DNA of 64,000 nt from Larix kaempferi (GCA_027924585.1 BSBM01000372.1:31924001-31988000); one strand, 5' to 3'. Positions 43,960 to 56,400 are shown, counted from the stretch's first letter. A program made the numbers and translations. The notes: generated from the letters alone by a model not told the origin.

Positions 43960-45932
43960 ATGAAAAAAGCTCAAGAAAATCCCCATGAATATCCGTCCCT
44001 AGGAATGTTTTTGTTACCTCGTTCTGGAGCTGATGTAGAGACCACCAATACCCTTGGTCAAAAGTCTTACTACCCTGGTAGGAACCTTCCAGAAACACCT
44101 TTCCGCCAGTATGCTTCAGATGGTTCATCCAAAAGGGAATATATGATTGTAAAGTCTTCTATTGCTGACCAATCTGTGTCAGATGAAATAAAGTTAGCAA
44201 ATTGGGGAAACTTGCAGGAAATGTGCACTGCAAGAAATATTGATGATATGGCAAATGACATTTTAATGTTGAAACATCAGTGTTCTAAACAAAGAGTCCA
44301 ACTAGATAAAGTTATAACAAAGTTGGAACTATTGGATCATTTACTGCATGACACTACAGAGATACAAAAGGCAATCACTATAGCTTCTGATAAATTAGAA
44401 AGAAGAATTTCTGTTTTAAAAGAACTTTCAAGCAAAACAGAAGAATTAAAGAAGAAGCGTTATTATGTCCCAGATCATGTTCATCGCCTAGCAGCCCAAG
44501 GACATAATAGGAGTAAATCCCTAGGACAGTTCAATATTGTCCCAGAAGAAGAAAAACCAGTGTGGGATTTTGGTGAGAGTGATGCCAAAATAGAATTCAT
44601 TGAAAACTGGATCTCTGAGTTTAAATCTTTCAATCCTGTCTTAGATCCAAAATATGAAGTGTCATTAAACATGATGGCAGAAGAATCTTCTAACAGAATG
44701 AGGATTACTGGTCCGAGAGAACACTATGATGAGCATATGTATGATGCCAATCCTACTACTACTGTAGATGCCCAACCCAAAGTTTTTAACTTTGGAATTA
44801 ATAATATGAATAATCTCATTTCCCAAATGCCTGAGCAACCAGTGCTCAATATTCAGTGCCAAAAAAGAGAAGAAGTTAGAAATGCTATTCAGTTGTTACA
44901 ACATTGGCTTTTATATAAGAAACAGCAAGACCATAATGTTACTGGTCAAATGCTTGCAACTCAACTAGTTGCAGGATTATCTGGTCTAGCTTATGAATGG
45001 TGGCGATGGTTGCCACAAGAAACAAGGCATGAAATACTTGCAGCCAATGATGCTGATGAACAACTTCTCTCTGCATTGGCAAGAGAATTTTATGGTCCAG
45101 AAGACCAAGAAGACACAGATCACCTTGCATCTTTATTTATGTTTGCTAGATTGTGTGATCTGAGTAAAGATGAAGAATATTTCTGCTATATGCAGAAATT
45201 GTTAATTTCATCAGGTAAATCAGGAGACCCGGCTTACCTCAAGCACTATTTGAGGAGTTACCCCGGCCATGTGCCAGATGCTGTTGAGCAAAGATTTAAA
45301 GATAAAAATATTGCTGTAAGAAGTTTATCTTTGGCACAATTACATGGTCATATTTTAGAATGTTGGCAAGAACATTGTTTAGAAAAAAGAGTTAGCAAAG
45401 ACTTTAAAAGGCATCAACAAATGTTCTCTGCTTCTTTTTGTAAAGAAGTTGCAGGTATGCCAGATTGGGGGCGTGGAGCACACAACAGAGGTCATCTAAA
45501 AGAATGCAAATGTAAAAAGAAGAAAAAGCATTACTATACCTCTGAAAAGAGATATCATCTTGAAGGCTCCTACAAACATAAGCCGAAGTACCGCTATAAG
45601 GGTTACAAATCTAAGAAAAAGCATAAGTATAAAATATTTGTAAAGTGACGTACAGATAAAGGTTCTACAGACAAATGCTTTATCTGTGGACAAAAAGTAC
45701 ATTGGGCGAGCAAATGTCCTAAGAGGAAGTCTAAGCCAAGGCTTGCAGCTCTTTGTACAACACTAGATCCCGATTGGTGGGATTTATGTGAAGTTTCTGT
45801 TGATTCCCCTCTCCCTCCTGGAGAAATAATTGAACTCCCTGATTCTGATAGTGATTCTGCTTCTGACTCTAGTTCTGATATCCCGCTCATTGCTAAATGT
45901 GATCCTCCAAATATCCTCTTCATCCGATTCTG
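43960..45932 (+). pseudogene. Pararetroviral coat-protein region with zinc knuckle
   Basis: The frame is the same as the movement ORF. It is open for 562 codons to TGA 45646 and, beyond that single stop, on to 45932. An N-terminal coiled region (LKHQCSKQRVQLDKVITKLE) precedes a capsid-like core with GLAYEWWRWLPQ. A strongly basic Lys/Tyr-rich tail follows, then a CCHC knuckle (CFICGQKVHWASKC, about 45676-45717) just past the stop, and an acidic Asp/Ser-rich end. The knuckle's usual Gly before His is Val. The order capsid, basic tail, knuckle, acidic tail is that of caulimovirid Gag. The stop separating core from knuckle would block RNA packaging. Confidence 0.8.
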
Positions 45933-46420
45933 ATTTAGATGATCCACATTTAGGGGGGTGTAGCCAGCCAGAGTTTGACTTTTCTCTTTATATGTTTTCT
46001 TCCCGTCTCTCTATTCATCAACTGGAAAAACAAGTTGCCAGTATTGATCTTCAATTGTCTACTATCCCTGTTTTTAGACACACAGAGAGAACAACCCTAA
46101 GAGAAGAAAAGAAACAATTACTTGCTAAGATTGAAACCCTGACTAAAGAGAAAGGAAAAGCTAAACTGACAGTCCCTAGCTATAACCCTATAGAGCTATA
46201 CCAGCACTATCCTAATAGCCATTTTGATAGACAAAGCCACAGACAGGATAGAATGACTTTACTCCAGAGTCAGATAAATCAAAAACACGAGCAAATAAAG
46301 ACACTGCTGAAAGAAATAGAAAATTTAAAACAATCCATCTCAGTGTTGTCAGCAGAAAGAGATCAGTCTTCAGAAGAAGAGCTCTCTCAAGAAATTGAAA
46401 GAGTTTGTGGTACAAAATAA
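45830..46420 (+). pseudogene. Coiled-coil segment at the start of the pol frame
   Basis: A 196-codon open frame, shifted by one relative to the coat frame and overlapping its last 100 bases. It has heptad-rich stretches (LEKQVASIDLQLSTIP; LLQSQINQKHEQIKTLLKEI) and ends at TAA 46418. The frame then continues through a Ser/Pro-rich linker into the protease. It may be the N-terminal region of a viral pol polyprotein reached by frameshift or reinitiation. No specific viral counterpart is recognised. Confidence 0.6.
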
Positions 46421-46483
46421 AAGTCCCCATCTCCTAGATCTACTCCTGAAAGATCACCATCTCCTAAGTCTCAATCCATAAGT

Positions 46484-48291
46484 TTGCTTGGTGTAGTTTC
46501 AGGTCCAAAGTTGTTTATAACTGTAAATTTTTGTCCAGCTGAATTTCAACCTTACCCTGTACAGTGTTTGATAGATTCTGGTTGTCAGTTTAATCTAGCA
46601 AAAGGGAATGCCCTTCCATCTTTTTACTGGGAAAAGAGTAAAGAGTTAGGTTCTGCAATTCAAGGTTCGCCTGTGTTTTTAACAGGAAAAGTCAAAGATT
46701 TTCCAGTAAATTTGTCAGGTCATTCTAGTTCTTTATCTTTGTTTAGATTAGACCAAATAAAAGAAGATTGTGTTTTGGGATCTGAATTCCTTGTGAAAGT
46801 TAGTCCGTTTTCCATTGATACCCAAAAGATGATTTTCATGTGTACAGTCAATGGTCAGTCAGTGTCCATATCTTTGAGTGATAAGTTTAGTCCTCAATGT
46901 AAACCAATTGTAAATAGTCATGAGTTAAGTGTGTCTGGTTTGTCAAGTCAGTCCAACAAAAGTTTGCACAAGATGGAACGCTGCATCTCCTATGCAGAAG
47001 TTCATGGTGAAAAGATTCTTGCAGACATCAAGGAAAAGATTATCAGAGACTGTTGCTCTGAGAATCCAAATGCCTTCTGGAAAAGGGAAAAATACTTTGT
47101 CTCCATTGAGTTAGATCCTCTCCAGAAAATAAAACCAATGAAGGCATCGGCAAGAATCATGAGTCTGTCAGAGAGAGACTTTTGCTCCAAAGAAATTCAA
47201 GAATTGTTATCCAAAGGTTTGATTGAGCCATCAAAGAGCCCTTGGGCATGTAGAGCCTTTGTGGTAAATAAACATTTAGAGCAAAAACGAGGAAAGCCAA
47301 GATTAGTGGTGAACTTCAAGCCACTAAATGTTGTGTTGAAGAAAATCAGGTATCCTCTTCCTGATAAGTCAAGCTTGTTGCAGAAAATCAATGGTTGCAC
47401 TATATTCAGTAAGTTTGACTTAAAATATGGATTCTATCAGATAGGAATAAAGCCAGAAGACAGATACAAAACAGCTTTTGTTGTTCCACATGGTCAGTAC
47501 CAGTGGAAAGTCTTGCCATTCAGAATAAATAATGCTCCATCAGAATTCCAGAAAAGAATGGAAGATATCTTTAGAGACATACCATGGTTGCTTGTGTTTA
47601 TAGATGACATATTAATTTGTTCCAAGAATGTACAAGATCATCTAAAACATTTGCAGAAATTTTATGATTTGGTTTTTAAGCATGGATTGGTATTGTCTGC
47701 TTCAAAAATGGAAATAGGAAAGACAGAAATGGATTTCCTAGGTTTTCATATTAAAGCTGGAACTATCATTCTGCAAGAACATGTATTGCAGAATTTTGAA
47801 AAGTTTCCAGATAAGATTTTGGATAAAACATAGTTACAGAGGTTCCTTGGCAGCCTCAACTATATTCGGCCATTCTATAAAGGCCAAGCTTCTGACATCA
47901 AATGTTTGCAGCAACGTCTCAAGAAAAATCCTGTTGCATGGTCAGAAGAGATGACTCTGGCAGTCAAAGCAATAAAAGCCAGAGTAAAAGAGCTTCCAGC
48001 ACTTCATCTCCCTCTGGGTACTGGTAAGCTGATTATTGAAACAGACGCTTCTAACTCTACATGGGGTGGAGTTCTTCTTGAAGAGATTGAGGGAAAATAA
48101 AATGTTTGTGGTTATGATTCTGGTTCGTTCAGAGGAGCAGAGTTAAATTATCCAAGCAGCCACAAGGAAATTCTGGCTGTCAAAAAGACAGTCAACCACT
48201 TTATTTTATATCTCAAGCCAGTCAGGTTTATAGTCAGAACAGATCTGAAGATAATGCCTGGAATATTTAGAAATGCAAAACCTGATGGCTG
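46484..48291 (+). pseudogene. Pararetroviral protease, reverse transcriptase and RNase H
   Basis: The aspartic protease motif CLIDSGCQF is at about 46566-46590. RT blocks run from ELLSKGLIEPSKSPWACRAF through RLVVNFKPLN and FSKFDLKYGFYQIGI to the catalytic FIDDIL (about 47597). After TAG 47831 the RT connection continues (RFLGSLNYIRPFYKGQ) into RNase H with ETDASNSTWGGVL (about 48037). TAA 48098 and a frameshift near 48265-48285 break RNase H. The first 449 codons are uninterrupted. No integrase follows, as expected for Caulimoviridae. The protein would mature Gag-Pol and copy pregenomic RNA. Confidence 0.92.
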
Positions 48292-49535
48292 AGAATTCAA
48301 GTAGAATATTAAAATGGTTCATCTGGTTGAATAAATTTGATTTTGATATTGTGTATAAGCCTGGATATTTGAACTGTTTAGCTGATATGCTCACTCGGGA
48401 AAACTTGCAGATTGAAGACAGCAAAATTCCAAGTTTAAAGATGTTTTCTGCAGGTTCTAGCTCCAGTTCCAGGAAGGATCGTGATGATGATCCTAAAGGC
48501 AAAAAGCCAATGTCAAGCTATGATGAGAAACCAATGTTCCATGGAAATCCCATATTGGGAAACCAGCCTGAAAAGCTTCCAAAAGAAGCTTTATTCATGA
48601 AGCCATGGGATAATAGTCTTACTGAGGAGGAAAGAAAAGAATTGCTCGATTATGCTAATCGAGAAGATGCAGAAAAATATCTCAGTCTGACTTTAATAAA
48701 ACAGATTCAAATGAGTCCCTGTAAACTCCACATCATGGAGAGATGGGAGAAGAAAGCATTCAGAGGATTGCAAAATGCCAGAGAACAACTCAGGAAATGT
48801 AATGAGCTGTGGATCGATTGTAATGAAGAAAAAGAAGGCCCCAGATGGTATGTGGATATTGGTGAAGGAGACCTCACATGGACTTCTTATAATTTGATTT
48901 TGCAATTCTGCAGGGAAGAAACATCCATTGTCATATGTGCTGACCCAGGAAACATGCGCAACAAAAAGTGGTCCGGGTGGACTGAAATTTTGTTGGATAA
49001 ATTTTGTCCAAGAAAAGATTAGACTGTGTGCAGAGCCAATTTTATCCTTCATCTTGAAGCAGATATGCAGGCTGCGGATCAGGCAAATCTTTGGTTTAAG
49101 TTTCTGCTTCGACATCATGGTGGAAGATACTCTGAACTTGAAAACTGTGTAAATGTTACATAGAAATATATTAAAAGAGATGAAAATGGTAACAGGATTG
49201 ACACTAAGGTTCATAGGCGAACTCTCCCTTTGAACTATCGTGTTGAATCTCAATTTGAGAGCGAGTATCTTTATGAAGAAGGACACGAAGCTGTGTTTGG
49301 TTCTGATGTAGAGCGCTGTTTTGGAGAACTTCTATATCCAGAGGTTGATTATCCTGAAGATGAGCAGTACATCTATGATTCCCAACCGCCATATCATTGG
49401 GAAGATGAACTTGTTCGAAGAGAAATAGAAGAAGCACAGTATGATGATGACCATGAATGTTGGTGTGGAGGCCAAGGTGTCGGACCGCCGGATGATCCTG
49501 ATGTTTTTTGTGTTTGCCACTCTGGAAGTGACTAA
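48273..49535 (+). pseudogene. End of RNase H plus viral C-terminal extension
   Basis: In the shifted frame the RNase H end is clear (WLNKFDFDIVYKPGYLNCLA) and then runs into a Ser/Lys-rich linker and a charged region to TAG 49020. The same frame resumes with few stops to 49535, ending in a Tyr/Glu-rich stretch and a Cys cluster (CWCGGQGVGPPDDPDVFCVC). This extension of more than 300 codons beyond RNase H has no function I can name. It may be a separate downstream viral ORF (inclusion or translation factor position) fused by decay. Confidence 0.65.
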
Positions 49536-49886
49536 AGAAGAATCTCCATAATGGGAATGGAGCCCATGGTCCGATTAATTTGTAATAATTTGCTTTTGTA
49601 CATAAACATCTTTTAGTGGAAGCCGTAGTGGGCCGGTAATAGTAGCTCCACTTTGTAATGTTGGCCAAGCTTGTCGGCTATGCTTTTCTTTTCCGTAGGA
49701 ATAATTAGATGGGCCAGTAGGTTGTCGGCCATCAAATCTACTTTTGGTTGTCGGTTTCCGAGTCCCCTCATGGAGTTGCCTCATAGGGATGAGATAAACA
49801 TGGTGCTGTCCCACCATGTCCTAGGATTCCTTTACTTTAGACTGGTTGGTGTAAGTTTCTAATGACCGGATGACTGCCTAAATAAT

Positions 49887-49894
49887 TATATAAG
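49887..49894 (+). promoter_or_regulatory. Putative pararetroviral pregenomic promoter TATA
   Basis: TATATAAG lies in the non-coding region after the last viral ORF, about 400 bases before the AATAAA at 50303. The relative position is that of the terminally redundant transcript start in Caulimoviridae. Inferred from position only. Confidence 0.5.
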
Positions 49895-50302
49895 TAAGAG
49901 CCCGAGCTCATTCTTGTCATTCGAGTCTAGTGCATTGAGCTGGTTAAGAGCTCTACAACTAAGTTAGGAGTCGAGCTGGTCCAGTAGTTGGAAGCTCTGA
50001 GTCTTAGGTGTGTGAGAACTGTAGTTCTATGCTCTGCTAGTTGCCCTCGTGGTATAACATAGCAACAGAACAAATGCATGTTTGCCTCTGTATAAAGAGT
50101 CTGTAAGTGCGCTAGTGGATATACCATGGGTGTCCCAGGAGCCTGCTACTAAGCTCATGCCTTTGGGAAGTGCTGAATGCTAAACGGCCCCATGTCATTG
50201 TATCCAGGTGCTCAGTCGAGTGTATGGTGACGACCTTCGCAGTCCGAAGGCAATCCATTGGAGTCTGTTTGAATGTAATTCCGCATTCCGCATTGAGGCA
50301 AT

Positions 50303-50308
50303 AATAAA
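50303..50308 (+). terminator. Putative pararetroviral polyadenylation signal
   Basis: AATAAA inside CAATAATAAATTTG, downstream of the TATA at 49887. It would fall within the transcribed repeat of a pregenomic RNA. Confidence 0.4.
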
Positions 50309-50400
50309 TTTGCAGAAAGCTTGTTTGGGGAGATCGTTGGTGCAAGATGTATGAGAAATCAAGTGGGAGATTAAGTTTAAATAGGACACTACACGTTTCA

Positions 50401-51718
50401 AAGTTCAATTTTAAGTCTCAACTGAAATTTCCAAAGTAATTTAAATGGAATTTTTTTAAATTTTTTTTAGTGCAATGTCATAAGACCATTGCAATTGGTT
50501 ATATAATTAAACCATTTACTTATCCAAAATAAGTAATAGGTTGTCTAGAATAAAGACCATTTAAGAACATGAAATGAAAATGAAATCTGAGTAATCAATC
50601 ATGGTAAAATACATTAAAAAACTGTCAAAATCACAAGTGAAAGTGGCTTGCAAATTCTTAATGGTGTGCATGATAACATTGTTGAAGGGGGTGAAGTTGT
50701 ATTTTGAGCAATTTAATTGTTTTAAATTCATAGAACGTCAAAGTATACAATATTCTTGAAATGGAAATAAAACTAAACACAAAATTCCACATTATAATCT
50801 CCTCTAACTTACTTCTAAGAAAATCGAGACATTATATTTCTAAAAGATTCCCATTCACTAAATTGGGCGCATGAATGGGAGTTGAAAGTCTAATTCAGAC
50901 CAAATGGAAACTAAGAAATCAATAAAAGACATTATATTTCTAAAAGATTCCCATTCACTAAATTGGGCGCATGAATGGGAGTTGAAAGTCTAATTCAGAT
51001 CAAATGGAAACTAAGAAATCACTAAAATAAAACCCATTCCTAAATATGAGGAGACAACTGAAGACCACAACTCAAATTTCCTGGAAATCGTGGGCGAATT
51101 GAAGATTTCAGCTCAAATTTTATTGGGCGATGATCAAGTTTTTTCCTTTCCTTACTAAATACACATTGGCTAATCTTTTATACATGATTTTTTTTAATAA
51201 ATTGTGGGCGAATGATGAGAAACCACTACAATACAAAATAATAGCCCAATAAAAAATTAGAACCCTTTATTTTCGCCCTTGGGCTAAATTTCGCCCCTAA
51301 AATTTTCTATGCCTTAATAAGTTGTAGGTAGCTAGACTCCATGAGCCAATACGAGTTGAATTAAAATGGGACAATGGGTTCTATTCCAGTCGCCACCACC
51401 TCCAAAACAACTGAAATGCGTTCAGATTCGCCACCCTCACAAACCCACTATTGGAGGAGCCTAGTTGACCAACCGACTAGGTCCTCCCGATCGACTAGCA
51501 CATAGTTGGTTCAGTTAGTCGTGTCGGTTATGATAACTGACTAAACCATTATGAAACTATAATAGAATAAATGTATGTATCAAATATATAATAGCATGGT
51601 GAGCCAAGTAAAGAGAGATGCTTTTGTACATATCTAGTATGTTTGATAATATAAGATACTTGTTCCTTGGGTCCCCATTACTCTATTCTCTTGTTATCTT
51701 ATGTATGTATGATTATGT
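50401..51718. repeat. Non-coding stretch with a 101-bp tandem duplication
   Basis: GACATTATATTTCTAAAAGA begins near 50828 and again near 50929, a 101-base period with two near-identical copies. The rest is AT-rich without genes. From about 51300 to 51700 the base composition is more balanced and could be an LTR or leader of the following gypsy-like remnant; no LTR partner was found. Confidence 0.7.
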
Positions 51719-52400
51719 GTGCAATGCATATTTATGTGTATGATCAATGCGCTACTGGTAACTCCATGTAATCCAACATATTACAACATTGGTTTCGTTG
51801 CCAGTAGTACTGACCTGGGACATGAAGCATGCATACATATGGTGAACGAGAGGGAAATTAGAGCCTGGTGGAACCAGAAGATAGAAAAATATATACAAAA
51901 TTATGCTAGAAGGAACAAACTAACGCTTGCACAGGCCCGAGAAAAGTTCTTCACCGAGTCACATGAAAGATTCATAGAAGCCGTTCCCCATGAAATAAAG
52001 AAATTTCTTGACACTATTCATGACCAAGTTGGATGCCCAGAATGAAAGACTCCTAATGCACAAGATATATAATAGAGGAAGGATGAATTTATATGAATGG
52101 TTTGAAAAGATATGCAAAGAATTTTGTGAAGAACAAGCTATAGAAGAAAGATCATCAATCGACGAAGTCCAACGCAAATTCTACACCGACCTTCATGAAG
52201 GATTTTTTTGCTCTATATCAAGTTTGCTATATAAATTCTTAATTCGAAACAAAGTTGGTCACATAGTCAAACCATGACCTCCGTTGTGCCTTCCCGCTTC
52301 ATCAAATTGGGAGCAGACACAGATATACTAGGAGCGCTTCGTCAATGAACGCGAGTGGAAATACCTTTTAAATAAATGGAGCCTATTGCTAAACCCACTT
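51719..52400 (+). pseudogene. Repeated-domain ORFs upstream of gypsy gag
   Basis: Two ORFs (51719-52045 and 52008-52277, different frames) encode related blocks. The first has VNEREIRAWWNQKIEKYI and REKFFTESHERFIEAVP; the second QNERLLMHK, WFEKICKEFCEEQ and RKFYTDLHEGFFCSI. A third start, FVNEREWKYLLNKW, is readable near 52340. Each unit is about 65-75 residues with a shared NER...W..KI...RKF(F/Y)T(E/D)xHE pattern, so a domain was duplicated before decay. Position suggests an N-terminal part of a retrotransposon Gag; that is inference. Confidence 0.5.
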
Positions 52401-53152
52401 CCGTCGAACAATAAGAGCCAGGTCAGCGATGGGGGTTTTGCTGTCCATATGTTCTGAATTAAGGAATGATGTTATTCGAAAGAAGAACAAAATAATGAAG
52501 CCCTGTAAATAGTCAAGTCCACTCTGATAAAATAAGTGCTCAGCCGCTCACAAACAGATAACAAATATTCAAAGATTAGAAAGAGAAAAAAGGTACAAGC
52601 GACAAGAGAAGCATAGCGATATTGCAATTCCTTTGTATACAAAAAGAAGACTAAAGCAAAAACTGGTCAAGATGGTCGAGCAACCATAAGGCCTACTTGA
52701 GTCGAGGGAAAGTCGACTAGAAGAGAAAGAAGGTGAGGTGCCGATGTTGGTAGATAGATCGCACACGACATTGCTGACCTCGCAATCTCTACACATTACA
52801 ATTCCAGATGCTTCGACTCCCGTCGAGTCTGTACCTATGATAATGATGACTTGGCCGACCATTAGACAAATTTTCGAGTGTGACATGGGACTGGGGCTAG
52901 GCGATAGTGGCATATGGAATCAACTAGATCAATGTGGATGAATTGTGGATAGGTTGATGATACAATGACGAGCGCATGGTAACTGGATTACCTTCACACC
53001 CAAATTCATAGACATTCTTTTAATTTATTTTATTCAGAACATGTGGAGGTACCCCCCTACCAGCAACATTACTGATTGACGTGACAAAACAGTCGAGTAT
53101 CTAACCTAGTGACGAAGAGTCCTCAAAATAAGTACGTTTATCGTGGTATCTG

Positions 53153-55230
53153 TTGCACTCTCAAGAATTTAGCAACAAGTGTCAAGTAGTAACTCATCCA
53201 ATAAGTCAATCTGCTCTAATGACTAGTAAAAATTCTACTTCTATCAATATGACTTACCGTATTCCAGTAAATACTCCTATTTTTGAAGGGGATGGTGGCC
53301 CCAAGAAACATTGGTTTGTATGCGAAGCACTCTGGAAAGCTAACCTCATTGATGATGAGAATAAAAAAATTGCACAGTTTGCAGGAGGTCTTAGAAACAT
53401 ATCTCTCACTTGGTACATGAATCTCATTGAAGAAGGTCCCAAGATAAAACAACAAATGAAAGATGACTTCCTAGATTTTTTTAAAGCCGACGATACCAAG
53501 CATCTATTTGCACATAAACTAAAAGAAATCATGCAAGAGATAGAGAAATAGTATGTGAATATGATAGAAGATTCAAATATATCCTCAACCAGATGCCATA
53601 AAAGATGGACCAAGCTGTCGTAATCCAGTTTTTTGTGGTAGGTATGCAATTCAGAATTAAGATGCCACTCCTATTACATGAATACACAACCTATTACAAT
53701 GTATTAAATAAAGCTCTAAGAGTTGATTCAAACACAAATTATTCGACTAGACCTAGCGAAAGACGTTTGGAAGAAAATATTGAAGCAATACAAAGGTCAC
53801 TTCATCATATTGCCATGAGGAATAATGGCATATGGTGTACCACATGCTCAAGAGAAGGCCACACAAGAGAAACAAAGAATATATCATGATGATCGAAACA
53901 CATACTAGAGAGAAATCAAACTAACTTGAAGAAAATATGAGAGTATTTCTAGAAAAGCGTAAACCATAAGATTTCCATACGACACAAACAAGCTATATTT
54001 GCGACATTTGTGAAATATTTGAACCTCATTCAACGAAAGAATACCCCTATAATTCCGAAAACATTAAACCAAAATGGTGTGGAATATGTCAAATGACACA
54101 ACATTCGACTGCAGAATGTACCAAGAACTTAAATACCAAATCAAATTATCATATAGTGTACCAGACATAGACTGTTGAGCAAAAAAGACAAGATGGTCAC
54201 AACAACGACCAACGCAACAATGGCAATAACCGATGAGGTAGATACAACGGTTGTGGAAGATACAAAAATTGGGGATATAGGCCACCAAGTTGTGTAAAAC
54301 TGTGTTTCTTTGTGTGCTACATTGAATAACATTTGAGTCTCAACTATCAATGGAAGGATAGACCAGACTTAAAATTTTGTACAAAATGTGGTGTACGAGA
54401 GCACAATTTAGAAGAGTGCCTCATGTTAGAAGCTCTTAATATTAAAATGAATGTTAATCTCTTGTCTAGTGTCTCTAAGCATGATGCATTTAATACTAAA
54501 AAATTGCATGTAATTACCAGACAAGATACAAATACTGGAGGGGATAACCCTCATTTCACAAGAATACAAAGAAAGGAAGATGACAATCCTAACCCAATGA
54601 AGCAAAAAGAAATATTTACCAATGTTACAAAAATATTTACATAAACTGTAGCCAAAGAAAACACTACAAACTCCAGAAATAAAACACTTAATGAGTTATT
54701 ACAACTCTTAACAGATGAAGAAGTCATTGCACGATTAATTGATTTAATGTATAATATTCAAAATAATTCAGTAAGCGAAAGAATCACCAAAAATATTTGA
54801 AGTTTGAATCACAGACAAAATTTATATTAACCCCCTTATTGACCTCGAAGTTGAAGGGTTCTGCATTTCACAAGTCATTGTCGACTTTGGTTTCCAAGCC
54901 AATATAATGATGAGGTCGACATCATAAATTTTGGGTTGAACATGACTAGCAGAATTAGGCATCTACCTTAAACTTGCTGACCAAGGACTGATAGAACCTA
55001 TTGGTGTATGGAAAAATGTTAATACCACAATTATGGGTATAAGCACACTTATTGATTTTGAAATCACCGACCCAAGGGAAGGATCCAAATCATTCCCAGA
55101 ATTAGTCAGTCGAACTTGGGGTTGCAAAATGAAAGCTTCTATTTCCTTAGAAAAATAATCAAACTGAAAGACAAAGGCAAAAAGGTCATAGTAACGATCA
55201 ATCCATCCTAAGGGAATCCCTGGGCGAAAA
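53153..55230 (+). pseudogene. Ty3-gypsy gag and protease remnant
   Basis: The segment 53153-53551 is a Retrotrans_gag-like capsid (GGPKKHWFVCEALWKANLID, LTWYMNLIEEGP). Broken frames follow with three zinc-knuckle-like motifs: WCTTCSREGHT near 53835, WCGICQMTQHSTAEC near 54075 and FCTKCGVREHNLEEC near 54375. Near 54865 a protease-like block reads VIVDFGFQANIM, with Phe in place of the catalytic-loop Ser or Thr, then LADQGLIEPIGVWKNV, typical of plant gypsy proteases. No RT follows in frame. Many stops and frameshifts. Confidence 0.75.
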
Positions 55231-55599
55231 CAAATGATAATGAGGGATATATAAGGAAATTATTCCAAGTCATACAAGGCAATGAAGATTCAATAGAACT
55301 TAACGATTTTGGTGAAATCCATATTGGTTCTCCTATGTTCGTCGGACAAAATTCTGACTCAGAACTTTATGACTAGCAGATTGAAAAATACAAAAAACAC
55401 CGAAAGAGAATGTTGAATGGTTGAAGCCATCCTCGACGACCAACATGAAAATGCTTCCCAATAACTGTAATCCCAATTTTTTTTGAAAAAAGAGCAAAAT
55501 AATATCCAATTCTTATACCGACGAAAAATGGACCGACAACTCTACCTCACTTGAGGTTCAAAGAACGAGAATCGCCAGTACTGCATGTCGAAGAAGTAT

Positions 55600-56400
55600 C
55601 TTAAACCATAGGTGAACAAGGATGGCTGCAAATCCTAGTCGAAACATTCACGAGACAAGAAACCCGATGGTGGGATACCCATCAGTCAAGACTGCAGATT
55701 TGGATGACCGCTTCGACATACTTCATTGAAATATTTGGAGGAAGGAAACTAATGCCGCAACTAGAAATTCATAAATTTGTACAAGGTATGGACCCCTCCG
55801 TGCATATAGAGAATTTTTAACAAGAATGGAAACGAGAAGGATACAAAGATGAAATAAATTGGACACATTTGTTTCCCAATACCTTAGATGACCTACCTAA
55901 CAAATTGTACAAAATGGAAGAAGCGATAGGAGAAACATTTAACTGCAAAAATCTAAAGTTTCAACTTTATTAAAGATTTCTCCTTCTCTCCCGCAAAAGA
56001 ATGCCGGCAAAATAAGAAAACGACTTGAACATTCGACCAAGCTCCGAATGTAAAGCAACTTATGTTAAAAAGAAGTAGTTAGATCAAACAACAACTCAAA
56101 TAGAAATGGAGATCGATCATAGTCATGGGAAAAATTTTCGATGGCGGAGAGATCACCCACAAGTAATTCAACCAATAAAAATGACTTTCAAAATTTCCAT
56201 CAAAGAAAAGGATAATGACGATGACAACAAACAATTCCCCCCAAATTTTACAGAATTTAAAGAAGGCGAATGACTGATCAATGAATCAAAAGCACCTAAG
56301 TGGATGGATGCTGAGATTAAGACAAATGAAGTAGACATAACTACCGATGGGTGACCAAAAATGGAAAATATAGGCAACTACTGGTCAAAGCAACTAATGG
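55600..56400 (+). pseudogene. Second gypsy-like capsid and pre-RT fragment
   Basis: The frame near 55620-55990 reads a capsid-like block: TYFIEIFGG, EWKREGYKDEINWTHLFPNT and LPNKLYKMEEAIGETF, with a stop inside. From 56100 it reads into MTFKISIKEKDNDDD and MDAEIKTNEVDITTDG, which resembles the region before RT in plant gypsy pol. It is cut at 56400 by the dispersed repeat. A capsid-like segment downstream of a protease is out of normal order, so this may be a piece of a second element. Confidence 0.55.

Larger units (their letters stand above)
42520..50400 (+). mobile_element. Endogenous pararetrovirus (Caulimoviridae-like)
   Basis: About 7.9 kb of viral order: movement protein (42778), coat region with zinc knuckle (43960-45932), protease, RT and RNase H (46484-48500), a C-terminal extension (to 49535), then a non-coding region with a TATA box and polyadenylation signal (49887-50308). 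There are no LTRs and no integrase, which separates it from Ty3-gypsy. Breaks are few: stops at 43927, 45646, 46418, 47831, 48098, 49020 and about 49160, and a frameshift near 48265-48285. The left boundary is set by the tandem foldback unit; the right is approximate. It is a fossil copy in host DNA; genus is unassigned. Confidence 0.9.

Noticed and set aside
49204-49817. Minus-strand ORFs of 154 and 80 codons opposite the viral 3' region
   Set aside because: Antisense to a better-supported viral frame and without family features.
50048-50066. Possible tRNA-Met primer site of the pararetrovirus (TGGTATAACATAGC)
   Set aside because: Only the first six bases match the consensus and the position relative to the promoter is not decisive.
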